In this document: piece after piece, positions 42,521-49,466 of the stretch
How positions within the stretch are numbered: position 1 is the first letter of the stretch
Layout: each line of letters starts with the position of its first letter
Assembly (NCBI GenBank): GCA_910585825.1
Contig: CAJUEY010000024.1
Span: 1-49,466, forward strand
DNA length: 49,466 nt
Origin: an uncultured Lachnospiraceae bacterium
Lineage (GTDB): Bacteria; Bacillota; Clostridia; Lachnospirales; Lachnospiraceae
Direction: 5' to 3'
The notes under the pieces: generated by a model
Database searches by the model: none
The model's input: the letters and a program-made list of their open reading frames with translations, nothing else
Told to the model about the DNA's origin: nothing
Program-made: the position numbers and the translations under genes

Positions 42521-42583
42521 AAGAGAAGCATCGGTTCAAATAGACAGTGGGAGTACAGATGCAGAACGGTATTATTTGATGAG

Positions 42584-42820
42584 TTGTTTTGCACTGTGCT
42601 TGAGGATGATATGAAATCTGCAATAAAGGATCTTCTTGAAAAGAAGGTAAAAATGTCGGAATCAGACAAGGCGCCGAAGATAGAGAAAATCAATCAGTAT
42701 ATTGAAGAGAAACCGGCATATTATAAGGTTCTTGCTGAATCTATGAAGGATGACCGCAATCCGGACTGGGAGCCATTGGAGAAAGCATTTAGAGATATAA
42801 TATTACGAACCGGCTTCTAA
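42584..42820 (+). CDS. Small protein or gene remnant, unknown
   Basis: 78 codons from a TTG at 42584; the Met at 42611 (MKSAIKDLLEKKVKMSESDK) could be the start instead. The frame is open upstream of the TTG, reading RCRTVLFDELFCTVLEDD, so it may be the C-terminal remnant of a longer protein. Highly charged, helical, with no signal or membrane segment. The DNA shows no clear ribosome site. I do not recognise a family. It is followed by the DUF6440-like gene. Confidence 0.4.
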   Translation: MFCTVLEDDMKSAIKDLLEKKVKMSESDKAPKIEKINQYIEEKPAYYKVLAESMKDDRNPDWEPLEKAFRDIILRTGF

Positions 42821-42847
42821 GAGCAGATTGAGATGGGAGGACTTTCA

Positions 42848-43030
42848 ATGGGGAAAAAAGAAAATCGATTTGAAATAGCATACAAAGAGGATAACGCATT
42901 AGTTAAAGGATTAAAGATGATACTTGTTGATAAGGAAACAGGAGTGAATTATCTTTTTGTTCAATCAGGATATGCAGGAGGTTTAACACCTTTATTGGAT
43001 GCAGAAGGGAAACCTGTCATTACCCGGTAA
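42848..43030 (+). CDS. DUF6440-like small protein
   Basis: 60 residues from the ATG at 42848, with GGGAGG seven bases upstream; the earlier in-frame ATG at 42833 overlaps that site. Sequence wording RFEIAYKEDNALVKG, ILVDKETGVNYLFVQSGYAG and GLTPLLDAEGKPV fits the small DUF6440 proteins common in gut Clostridia; function unknown. Probably cytosolic and beta-rich. Nothing about the neighbours suggests a role. Confidence 0.8.
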   Translation: MGKKENRFEIAYKEDNALVKGLKMILVDKETGVNYLFVQSGYAGGLTPLLDAEGKPVITR

Positions 43031-43165
43031 TTTCCCGTTTGTAAGCTTATATCATGAGTTTCCTATATTTTCGGGGATTTGCGCAATACCAAAGAAAAAA
43101 AGTGATGTTTCTGCAAAATTAAAATAATATTGGGATGAGCTTTGACATAGACTTAATAGCAAAGA

Positions 43166-43332
43166 CTAGAGCGTGTTTGAAAATTCGTTCCCACCATCTG
43201 CGTCCCCCCGCTTCGCGGCATATTTGCACCAAATTCGGTCAACGCAGCTCGCTGCGCCTCTCTTATTTGGTACAAATCTCCCGCAAATTGGAAAACACAT
43301 CTGGTAAAAAGCAATTTTCAAACACGCTCTAG
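43166..43332 (+). repeat. MITE-like palindromic element
   Basis: 167 bases bounded by perfect 20-base inverted repeats CTAGAGCGTGTTTGAAAATT at both ends. The inside contains two smaller GC-rich stems (CCGCTTCGCGG, and GCAGCTCGCTGC) and no reading frame. CTAG at both ends may be a duplicated or palindromic target site. A diverged single end of the same family is fused to folC at 30825-30886. The bases 43031-43165 before it hold no gene. Confidence 0.85.
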
Positions 43333-43367
43333 TACAAAAAATTATACAAAAAATCTTGTCGAAAGTA

Positions 43368-43396
43368 TTGATTTTTTGGCATAAGAACTATATAGT
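43368..43396 (+). promoter_or_regulatory. nifJ promoter
   Basis: TTGATT (43368-43373), 17 bases, TATAGT (43391-43396), giving a ~70-base leader before the nifJ ATG at 43471. It lies just after the MITE-like element, which could insulate it from upstream reading. Confidence 0.6.
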
Positions 43397-43470
43397 AATA
43401 TATTAGAGACGGTATGAAAAACCGCCAGAATTTGGTAGTTAAAACATTAATCTTTTAAGGAGGAAATCAA

Positions 43471-46400
43471 ATGTCAAGAGCAAAACAGTCAATGGACGGT
43501 AATACTGCTGCCGCACATGTTGCGTATGCCTTTACGGATGTAGCGGCTATTTACCCCATTACACCTTCCAGCCCAATGGCCGACACGGTTGATCAGTGGT
43601 CTGCGGCAGGACAGGAAAACATCTTTGGAAACCAGGTAAAAGTAGTGGAAATGGAATCAGAGGCAGGTGCGGCGGGCGCCGTTCACGGTTCTCTCGCAGC
43701 AGGAGCTTTAACTACTACCTTTACAGCATCTCAGGGACTTTTGCTTATGATCCCGAACATGTACAAGATTGCGGGTGAGCAGCTTCCATGTGTATTTGAC
43801 GTATCTGCCCGTACCGTAGCGACGCAGTCTTTAAATATTTTTGGTGACCACAGCGACGTATATGCATGTCGTCAGACCGGTTTCGCAATGCTTTGTGAGA
43901 CAAACCCACAGGAAGTTATGGACTTAAGCCCGGTTGCTCATTTAGCAACGATCGAAGGCAAAGTTCCGTTTATCAATTTCTTCGACGGATTCCGTACATC
44001 TCATGAAATCCAGAAGATTGAGAAATGGGATTATGCAGATCTGAAAGAAATGTGCAATATGGACGCTGTTAAAGCATTCCGCGACCATGCGCTGAATCCG
44101 GAGCATCCGGCTATGCGCGGTTCTCATGAAAACGGAGACGTATTCTTCCAGCACCGCGAGGCATGTAATCCGGTTTATGACGCACTGCCGGCAATCGTTG
44201 AGAAATACATGGCGAAAATAAACGAGAAACTCGGCACAGATTATGACCTGTTCAACTATTACGGCGCTGAAGACGCAGATCGCGTCATCGTAGCAATGGG
44301 ATCCATCAACGACGTAGCCGAAGAAGTCATCGATTACTTAACGGCAAAAGGCGAAAAAGTAGGACTTGTAAAAGTTCGTCTGTATCGTCCGTGGGTATCT
44401 GACGCTTTATTAAAAGTTCTTCCGAAGACAGCAAAGAAAGTTGCAGTCCTTGACAGAACAAAAGAGCCGGGATCTCTTGGTGATCCGTTGTACTTAGACG
44501 TTGCAGCTACGCTGCGTGAGGCGGGATTAAACGACATTATCTTAACAGGCGGCCGTTACGGATTAGGCTCCAAAGATACACCGCCTTCCTCTATCTTTGC
44601 AGTATACAAAGAACTGGAAAAAGACGCTCCGAAAGCTCGTTTTACAATCGGCATCGTAGACGATGTTACAAATTTAAGTCTGCCGGAAGTGAAACCCGCT
44701 CCAATCACAGCAGCGGAAGGTACGGTTGAGTGTAAGTTCTGGGGACTCGGCGGAGACGGTACCGTAGGCGCGAACAAGAACTCCACCAAGATCATTGGCG
44801 ACCACACGGATAAATATATCCAGGCATACTTTCAGTATGATTCCAAGAAAACCGGCGGTGTAACCATTTCCCACTTAAGATTTGGCGACAAGCCGATCAG
44901 AAGCCCATATTACATCAATCAGGCTGACTTTGTCGCATGCCACAATCCGGCATATGTGAACAAAGGATTCAAGATGGTTCAGGATGTAAAACCGGGCGGA
45001 GTATTCATGATCAACTGCCAGTGGTCTGATGAAGAATTAGAGCATCACTTAAATGCAGAAGCAAAGAAATACATCGCAGACAACAACATTCAGTTATACA
45101 CCATCAACGCCATTGACAAAGCAATCGAAATCGGAATGGGCAAACGTACCAATACGATTTTACAGTCCGCATTCTTCAAACTGGCAAATGTAATGCCGAT
45201 TGATGATGCGGTGGATTTCATGAAGGCGGCTGCCAAGAAATCCTACGGCAAGAAGGGCGATGCAGTTGTAGAGATGAACTACAAAGCAATTGACGCCGGC
45301 GTTGATGCTGTACATAAAGTAGAAGTGCCTGCTTCCTGGTCGAATCCAGCAGCAGATCCTGCGAAGAAACCTTATGCGGGACTTCCGAAGACCGTTAAAA
45401 TGGTAGAAGAGCTTATGGACCCGATTTCTCTTATGGATGGCGACAGCCTTCCGGTTTCTGCATTCGCAGAGAACCCGGACGGACAGTTTGAACTGGGCGC
45501 AGCTGCTTATGAGAAACGCGGCACAGCCGTAACGGTTCCTACCTGGGATGCTGAGAAATGTATTCAGTGTAACCAGTGTGCATTTGTGTGTTCCCATGCT
45601 ACCATTCGTCCGTTCATGTTAAGCGATGACGAAGTGAAGGCAGCTCCGGCAAACATCAAACTTGCAGATACCAAACCAAAAGCTGGCGAATACAAATATA
45701 CGATGAGCGTATCACCGCTTGACTGTATGGGATGCGGCGAGTGTATTACTGTATGTCCGGTTGGCGCTATTGCAATGGTTCCGCAGGAATCTCAGGCAGA
45801 CGAGCAGCCGGTATTCGATTATTTGGTAGCAAACGTTGGAAAGAAACCCGGCGTACCTGCAGATAACACGGTAAAAGGATCTCAGTTCAACCAGCCGCTG
45901 CTTGAGTTCTCCGGTTCCTGTGCCGGATGTGCAGAAACATCTTATGCACGTCTGATCACACAGTTATTCGGTGAGCATATGTATATTTCCAATGCAACAG
46001 GATGTTCCTCTATCTGGGGCGGTCCGGCTGCTACATCACCATATACCGTAAACAAAGACTCTAAGAAAGGTCCGGCATGGGCGAACTCCTTATTCGAGGA
46101 TAACGCAGAGCATGGCCTCGGAATGCAGATCGGTCAGAAAGTGCTTCGCGATCAGGCGATTGCAAGCGCAGAAAAATCCGCATCTTCCGATAAAGCAAGC
46201 GCAGAATTCAAGGCTGCTTTTGCAAAATTTATGGAGACAAAAGACGATACAAGAGCAAACGCAGCAGCTACAGACGCATTGGTTGCAGAACTGGAGAAAG
46301 CTGCAGCGGCAGGATGCCCTGGCGCACAGGCTGCTCTTGAGAAGAAAGATTATCTTGCTAAGAAATCCATCTGGATCTTCGGCGGCGACGGATGGGCTTA

Positions 46401-47016
46401 TGATATCGGTTTTGGCGGATTAGACCATGTGCTTGCATCCGGTGAAAACGTAAACGTTATGGTATTCGATACAGAAATGTATTCCAATACAGGCGGTCAG
46501 GCTTCCAAGGCGTCCAATATCGGTGAAGTTTGCCAGTTCGCAGCTTCCGGTAAGGACATCGGCAAGAAGAGCCTTGCAGAAATCGCTATGAGCTACGGTT
46601 ATGTATATGTAGCGCAGATCGCTCTTGGCGCAAATATGGCACAGGCTGTGAAAGTAATCGCAGAGGCAGAGGCTTACAACGGACCTTCCTTAATCATCGG
46701 CTATGCTCCATGTGAGCTCCACGGTGTAAAGGGCGGTATGAATCACTGCCAGGATGAGATGAAGAAAGCAGTTGCGGCAGGCTACTGGAATCTCTTCTCA
46801 TTCAATCCGGCATTAAAAGCAGAAGGCAAGAATCCGTTTACACTGACATCCAAACCGGGTGACGGAACCTATCAGGAATTCTTAAATAACGAGACGCGTT
46901 ACAGCCGTCTGGCAAGATCCTTCCCGGATCGCGCAGAGAAACTCTTTGCAGAATCCGAGCAGGCTGCAAAAGACCGTTATGAGCATCTGTTACGTTTGGT
47001 TGAACTTTACAAATAA
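43471..47016 (+). CDS. nifJ: Pyruvate:ferredoxin (flavodoxin) oxidoreductase
   Basis: 1181 residues, the full single-chain form. Domain order: pyrimidine-binding domain I (AVYPITPSSPMAD-like start), domain II, gamma domain (LGGDGTVGANKNS), a two-[4Fe-4S] ferredoxin domain with CIQCNQCAFVCSHA and CMGCGECITVCPVGA, then the TPP domain with CAGCAETSYARL for the third cluster and GGDGWAYDIGFGG for Mg-TPP. It converts pyruvate and CoA to acetyl-CoA, CO2 and reduced ferredoxin, central to anaerobic energy metabolism. AAGGAGG precedes the ATG. Codon use is notably biased toward major codons, as in highly expressed genes. A strong terminator follows. Confidence 0.98.
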   Translation: MSRAKQSMDGNTAAAHVAYAFTDVAAIYPITPSSPMADTVDQWSAAGQENIFGNQVKVVEMESEAGAAGAVHGSLAAGALTTTFTASQGLLLMIPNMYKIAGEQLPCVFDVSARTVATQSLNIFGDHSDVYACRQTGFAMLCETNPQEVMDLSPVAHLATIEGKVPFINFFDGFRTSHEIQKIEKWDYADLKEMCNMDAVKAFRDHALNPEHPAMRGSHENGDVFFQHREACNPVYDALPAIVEKYMAKINEKLGTDYDLFNYYGAEDADRVIVAMGSINDVAEEVIDYLTAKGEKVGLVKVRLYRPWVSDALLKVLPKTAKKVAVLDRTKEPGSLGDPLYLDVAATLREAGLNDIILTGGRYGLGSKDTPPSSIFAVYKELEKDAPKARFTIGIVDDVTNLSLPEVKPAPITAAEGTVECKFWGLGGDGTVGANKNSTKIIGDHTDKYIQAYFQYDSKKTGGVTISHLRFGDKPIRSPYYINQADFVACHNPAYVNKGFKMVQDVKPGGVFMINCQWSDEELEHHLNAEAKKYIADNNIQLYTINAIDKAIEIGMGKRTNTILQSAFFKLANVMPIDDAVDFMKAAAKKSYGKKGDAVVEMNYKAIDAGVDAVHKVEVPASWSNPAADPAKKPYAGLPKTVKMVEELMDPISLMDGDSLPVSAFAENPDGQFELGAAAYEKRGTAVTVPTWDAEKCIQCNQCAFVCSHATIRPFMLSDDEVKAAPANIKLADTKPKAGEYKYTMSVSPLDCMGCGECITVCPVGAIAMVPQESQADEQPVFDYLVANVGKKPGVPADNTVKGSQFNQPLLEFSGSCAGCAETSYARLITQLFGEHMYISNATGCSSIWGGPAATSPYTVNKDSKKGPAWANSLFEDNAEHGLGMQIGQKVLRDQAIASAEKSASSDKASAEFKAAFAKFMETKDDTRANAAATDALVAELEKAAAAGCPGAQAALEKKDYLAKKSIWIFGGDGWAYDIGFGGLDHVLASGENVNVMVFDTEMYSNTGGQASKASNIGEVCQFAASGKDIGKKSLAEIAMSYGYVYVAQIALGANMAQAVKVIAEAEAYNGPSLIIGYAPCELHGVKGGMNHCQDEMKKAVAAGYWNLFSFNPALKAEGKNPFTLTSKPGDGTYQEFLNNETRYSRLARSFPDRAEKLFAESEQAAKDRYEHLLRLVELYK

Positions 47017-47045
47017 TTTGAAGTTGCAATTCAGATAAGAAATAC

Positions 47046-47084
47046 AAAGGCGCAGATCATGGATGACATGATTCTGCGCCTTTT
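47046..47084 (+). terminator. Strong terminator after nifJ
   Basis: Eleven-pair stem AAAGGCGCAGA/TCTGCGCCTTT, extended by TCATG/CATGA inside, with TTTT at the end. Matches the expectation for a highly expressed gene. Confidence 0.92.
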
Positions 47085-47127
47085 CATGCTTTGGTGATTT
47101 GCAACATCTATAAGAACTGTAGCTTGA

Positions 47128-47256
47128 CTTTTAGTTGTCATGGTACAGAGGAATGAGAATAAGGTCATTCCAAACGGAAAAACTTTGCAGCAGGAAGAGG
47201 ATGCGCTTGTGATTAAAGAAGATATTTCGCTTGACAAAGAAAGGGATATATTTTAG
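47128..47256 (+). pseudogene. Remnant resembling a TrkA-C (RCK_C) domain end
   Basis: A short open stretch reads LLVVMVQRNENKVIPNG, then KTLQQEEDALVI, which resembles the end of TrkA-C domains (usual wording: RNGEVIIPNGDTVLxxGD). It opens just after a stop and ends at TAG 47254-47256 inside the perR promoter. Only ~40 residues remain and there is no ribosome site, so it looks like the leftover of a lost potassium or chloride transport gene. By-eye match only. Confidence 0.35.
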
Positions 47257-47273
47257 AATTAGAATAATTCTAA
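47231..47273 (+). promoter_or_regulatory. perR promoter with PerR-box-like operator
   Basis: TTGACA (47231-47236), 17 bases, TAGAAT (47254-47259). Overlapping the -10 end, TTAGAATAATTCTAA (47259-47273) is a perfect inverted repeat and matches the Per box TTATAATNATTATAA at 12 of the 14 defined positions. An additional TTAGAAT half lies at 47253-47259. This predicts self-repression by the Fur-family gene that follows. Confidence 0.75.
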
Positions 47274-47289
47274 ATACGGTGATTGTTAT

Positions 47290-47655
47290 ATGAATAAAAA
47301 TGCAGAATTAATACTTGAGATGATCCATGCATCGACAGAGCATCTTACCGCGGAGCAGATATATAGAAAACTGATCGAAGATTCCTCTAAAATGGTTTTG
47401 GCGACAGTTTACAATAATCTGACGCAGTTATGCGCGCAGGGGCTGATCCGAAAAATTTCGACGGAAGGATATCCGGACAGATATGATAAGGTCATAAGGC
47501 ATGATCATTTGGTCTGCAGAAAATGTGGGAAATTAAAAGATATATTTTTAAAAGATCTGACAGAGCAGCTTCAGCTGCAGATAGAGGAAGAGCTGCTTTT
47601 TTATGATTTAAAGATCGGTTATCTCTGTCGGGAATGTCAACAGAAAGAGCAATGA
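47290..47655 (+). CDS. perR: Fur-family regulator, PerR-like
   Basis: 121 residues, slightly short. N-terminal winged helix with TAEQIYRKLIEDSSKMVLATVYNNLTQL; the dimerisation domain has metal-site residues in YDKVIRHDHLVCRKCGKLKD and a structural zinc site from CRKC and CREC. The position of Asp in PDRYDKV rather than Glu fits PerR, whose histidines are oxidised by peroxide. The Per-box-like operator in front and the oxygen-defence gene behind (rubredoxin fusion, rubrerythrin remnant) support a peroxide-response role over iron uptake or zinc control. Ribosome site is weak. Confidence 0.88.
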   Translation: MNKNAELILEMIHASTEHLTAEQIYRKLIEDSSKMVLATVYNNLTQLCAQGLIRKISTEGYPDRYDKVIRHDHLVCRKCGKLKDIFLKDLTEQLQLQIEEELLFYDLKIGYLCRECQQKEQ

Positions 47656-47702
47656 TTCAGGTGCGTCGCGCCTGATTAAAAAAACAGAACAGGAGGATGG
47701 AT

Positions 47703-49112
47703 ATGGCAATATACAAATGCAGCATATGCGGGGCTATTTTTGATGAGGAAAAAGAAGGAAAGAAATTTTCGGAATTAGACTGCTGTCCGGTCTGTAAGCA
47801 GCCCCCTTCTAAGTTTGAAAAAATTTCAGAAGATGAGGATGCAAAGACGGCAGTCCGGCAGGATCAGAGTGAACTGGCTTATGATTCCGGATATGAACGT
47901 TCTGATCCGAACAGCCGTTATATGGATGAAATTCACGAGATGGCGGTAACCGGAAAGAGTATTGACGGAGCGATGGGAACCCGAATGGCTATGCCCGGAT
48001 GGGACGATATTCTAATTTTGGGCGCACAGTTAAATCCACCGCCGCTTTTGGATTCAGATCCGGTAGAGACAAAGACGGTGATCGGAAAACATGCGAAACA
48101 GCCGATGATTTTGGAAAATCCGGTGTATATTTCCCATATGTCATTTGGAGCGCTTTCACGGGAAATCAAAACGGCGCTGGCAAAAGGAAGCGCAATGGCA
48201 AAGACGGCTGTGTGCAGCGGAGAAGGCGGCATTCTTCCGGAAGAAAAAGCAGCCGCTTATAAATATATTTTTGAATACATACCCAATAAGTACAGTGTAA
48301 CCGATGAGAATCTAAAGTCTTCCGATGCGATTGAAATTAAAATCGGACAAGGCACAAAGCCGGGGATGGGAGGACATTTGCCGGGAGATAAGGTTACGCC
48401 TGAGATTGCGGCGCTGAGAGGAAAAAAGGCAGGAGAAGAAATACAAAGCCCCAGTAAATTTGCGGAACTCAATACAAAAGAAGATTTAAAAGAAATGGTA
48501 ACTATGCTTCGGGAGCGTTCCTGCGGCAGACCGATCGGCATTAAAATTGCGGCGGGAAGAATCGAGAGGGATTTGGAATACTGTGTCTATGCCGAACCGG
48601 ATTTTATCACAATTGACGGACGGGGAGGAGCAACCGGTTCGAGTCCGCTGCTGCTTCGGGAATCCACATCCGTGCCGACGGTCTTTGCATTGCATCGGGC
48701 AAGAAAATACCTGGATTCGGTTCATTCGGATATTTCACTGGTGATTACCGGCGGTCTTCGGGTATCGTCCGATTTTGCCAAAGCCCTTGCCATGGGAGCG
48801 GACGCCGTTGCCATTGCCAGCGCCGGATTGATTGCGGCAGCCTGTCAGCAATACCGGATCTGCGGGACAGGGGATTGTCCTGTGGGTATAGCGACACAGA
48901 AGAAAGAATTGCGTGAAAGACTGAAAACAGATGCGGCGGCGCAGAGAGTTGCAAATTTCTTAAATGTATCTTTGACAGAATTAAAAACATTTGCCAGAAT
49001 AACGGGACATGCTTCGGTACATGATTTAAATGCGGATGATTTGGTTACATTAAATAAAGAAATTGCTGAGTATACGGACATACTTCATGCAGGAGCAGTA
49101 TCGTATGAATAA
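47703..49112 (+). CDS. Rubredoxin domain fused to FMN-binding glutamate synthase-like protein
   Basis: 469 residues from the ATG at 47703 (AGGAGG six bases upstream; ATG 47697 overlaps that site). Residues 1-40 are a rubredoxin-like iron site with CxxC pairs CSIC (6-9) and CPVC (28-31). The rest is the GltB-type FMN-binding barrel: PVYISHMSFGALSREIKTAL, SGEGGILPEE, IKIGQGTKPGMGGHLPG, TIDGRGGATGSSP, and the [3Fe-4S] ligands in CQQYRICGTGDCPVG. No amidotransferase domain. Such ferredoxin-like-driven proteins may make glutamate or act as electron acceptors under oxidative stress. Follows perR in the same direction, so probably in its regulon. Confidence 0.9.
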   Translation: MAIYKCSICGAIFDEEKEGKKFSELDCCPVCKQPPSKFEKISEDEDAKTAVRQDQSELAYDSGYERSDPNSRYMDEIHEMAVTGKSIDGAMGTRMAMPGWDDILILGAQLNPPPLLDSDPVETKTVIGKHAKQPMILENPVYISHMSFGALSREIKTALAKGSAMAKTAVCSGEGGILPEEKAAAYKYIFEYIPNKYSVTDENLKSSDAIEIKIGQGTKPGMGGHLPGDKVTPEIAALRGKKAGEEIQSPSKFAELNTKEDLKEMVTMLRERSCGRPIGIKIAAGRIERDLEYCVYAEPDFITIDGRGGATGSSPLLLRESTSVPTVFALHRARKYLDSVHSDISLVITGGLRVSSDFAKALAMGADAVAIASAGLIAAACQQYRICGTGDCPVGIATQKKELRERLKTDAAAQRVANFLNVSLTELKTFARITGHASVHDLNADDLVTLNKEIAEYTDILHAGAVSYE

Positions 49113-49133
49113 ATATACAGAGGATATAAGAAA

Positions 49134-49250
49134 TTGGGAAAGAATCGTTATGATGGAACACAGACAGAAAAGAATTTGAAAGCGGCATTTTCCGGAGAAT
49201 CGGAAGCAAGGAACAAGTACACATATTTTGCATCCTCAGGCGTATTTTGA
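49134..49250 (+). pseudogene. Rubrerythrin N-terminal remnant
   Basis: 38 codons from a TTG at 49134 read GTQTEKNLKAAFSGESEARN, then KYTYFASSGVF and a stop. This is the first helix of rubrerythrin (usual wording: TEKNLMEAFAGESQARNKYTYFA), including the first iron-ligand Glu of GES. A complete protein has ~180-195 residues with a second helix pair and a rubredoxin tail; all of this is missing. It stands where a rubrerythrin gene would be expected behind perR. A terminator follows at 49306. Confidence 0.75.
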
Positions 49251-49305
49251 AATCCATACGGAGAATTATGAATAAAATGAATTCTAAATCTATTGTGCTA
49301 AGCGG

Positions 49306-49336
49306 CTCCTGACAGTGATGTCAGGAGTTATTTTTG
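49306..49336 (+). terminator. Terminator after the rubrerythrin remnant
   Basis: Perfect nine-pair stem CTCCTGACA/TGTCAGGAG with loop GTGA, followed by TTATTTTTG. It would end the perR transcript. Bases 49337-49466 show no gene. Confidence 0.85.
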
Positions 49337-49466
49337 CATAAGCGTCAGACAGTCTGTGAAAAATCCGTTTTTTGACTGCATATGTATGATGATTTTTTGT
49401 ATGAGAAATCATCTTGAGTTTCCGCAAATTGTAATTGATAAATGGGTATGTCTACCCAAAGCACCA

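Noticed and set aside
43166..43332. Inverted repeat considered as a CRISPR-like repeat or terminator
   Set aside because: There is a single unit with long identical ends and no spacer array; the second copy at folC shows that it is a mobile repeat.
1..49466. tRNA, rRNA, common riboswitches (T-box, SAM, FMN) and CRISPR arrays
   Set aside because: I looked in the intergenic spaces and found no sequence resembling them; a covariance-model scan would be the decisive test.

Overview
The window looks like a chromosomal stretch of a strictly anaerobic, low-to-mid GC Gram-positive bacterium, most probably a gut Lachnospiraceae-type Clostridium relative. The evidence is the set of oxygen-sensitive enzymes (pyruvate:ferredoxin oxidoreductase, class III ribonucleotide reductase with its activase, flavodiiron protein, a rubredoxin/glutamate-synthase fusion), PerR, a spore-photoproduct-lyase-like radical SAM protein, strong GGAGG ribosome sites, and many two-component/ABC antibiotic-sensing modules. 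The genus cannot be fixed from sequence reading alone. I saw no rRNA, tRNA or CRISPR array.

Layout. 1-3100 (+): a low-molecular-weight phosphatase, then a tightly packed nucleosidase / radical SAM / short-chain dehydrogenase set. 3190-13160 (-): flavodiiron protein, then two sensing-transport modules: FtsX-type ABC transporter with response regulator and kinase, and an ABC-2 (bacitracin/lantibiotic-immunity-like) transporter enclosed by its own regulator and kinase. 13268-15620: a small-RNA-like element, an acyltransferase and a serine recombinase. 15607-20504: a third two-component system divergent from a giant YfhO-type membrane protein.

20589-25600 is a broken accessory region. A response-regulator gene is split by about 3.8 kb of visibly more GC-rich DNA carrying methyltransferase, DedA-like protein, VanR-like regulator and VanS-like kinase. 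The rest of the split gene reappears at 24821 and is cut again. A truncated PadR regulator follows. 25772-27838 encodes a Big_2/metzincin-like secreted protease candidate and an Fn3/Big_2 secreted protein. 27963-28302 holds a second copy of the small-RNA-like element.

28708-49112 is mostly housekeeping: DegV, FolC, NrdD/NrdG behind a tandem NrdR-box promoter, HtrA, cysteine desulfurase plus Fe-S scaffold, a heptad-repeat coiled-coil protein, TypA, a MATE exporter, an SNF transporter, small proteins, NifJ, PerR and a rubredoxin-glutamate synthase fusion, ending in a rubrerythrin stub. A MITE-like palindromic element lies at 43166-43332, and one end of the same family supplies the last codons of folC.

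The best candidates for something undescribed are the duplicated small-RNA element (near-perfect sigma-A promoter, two GGAGGTA sites, a conserved small stem, a 5-codon ORF abutting the terminator) and the methyltransferase/DedA/two-component cassette that split the regulator gene.
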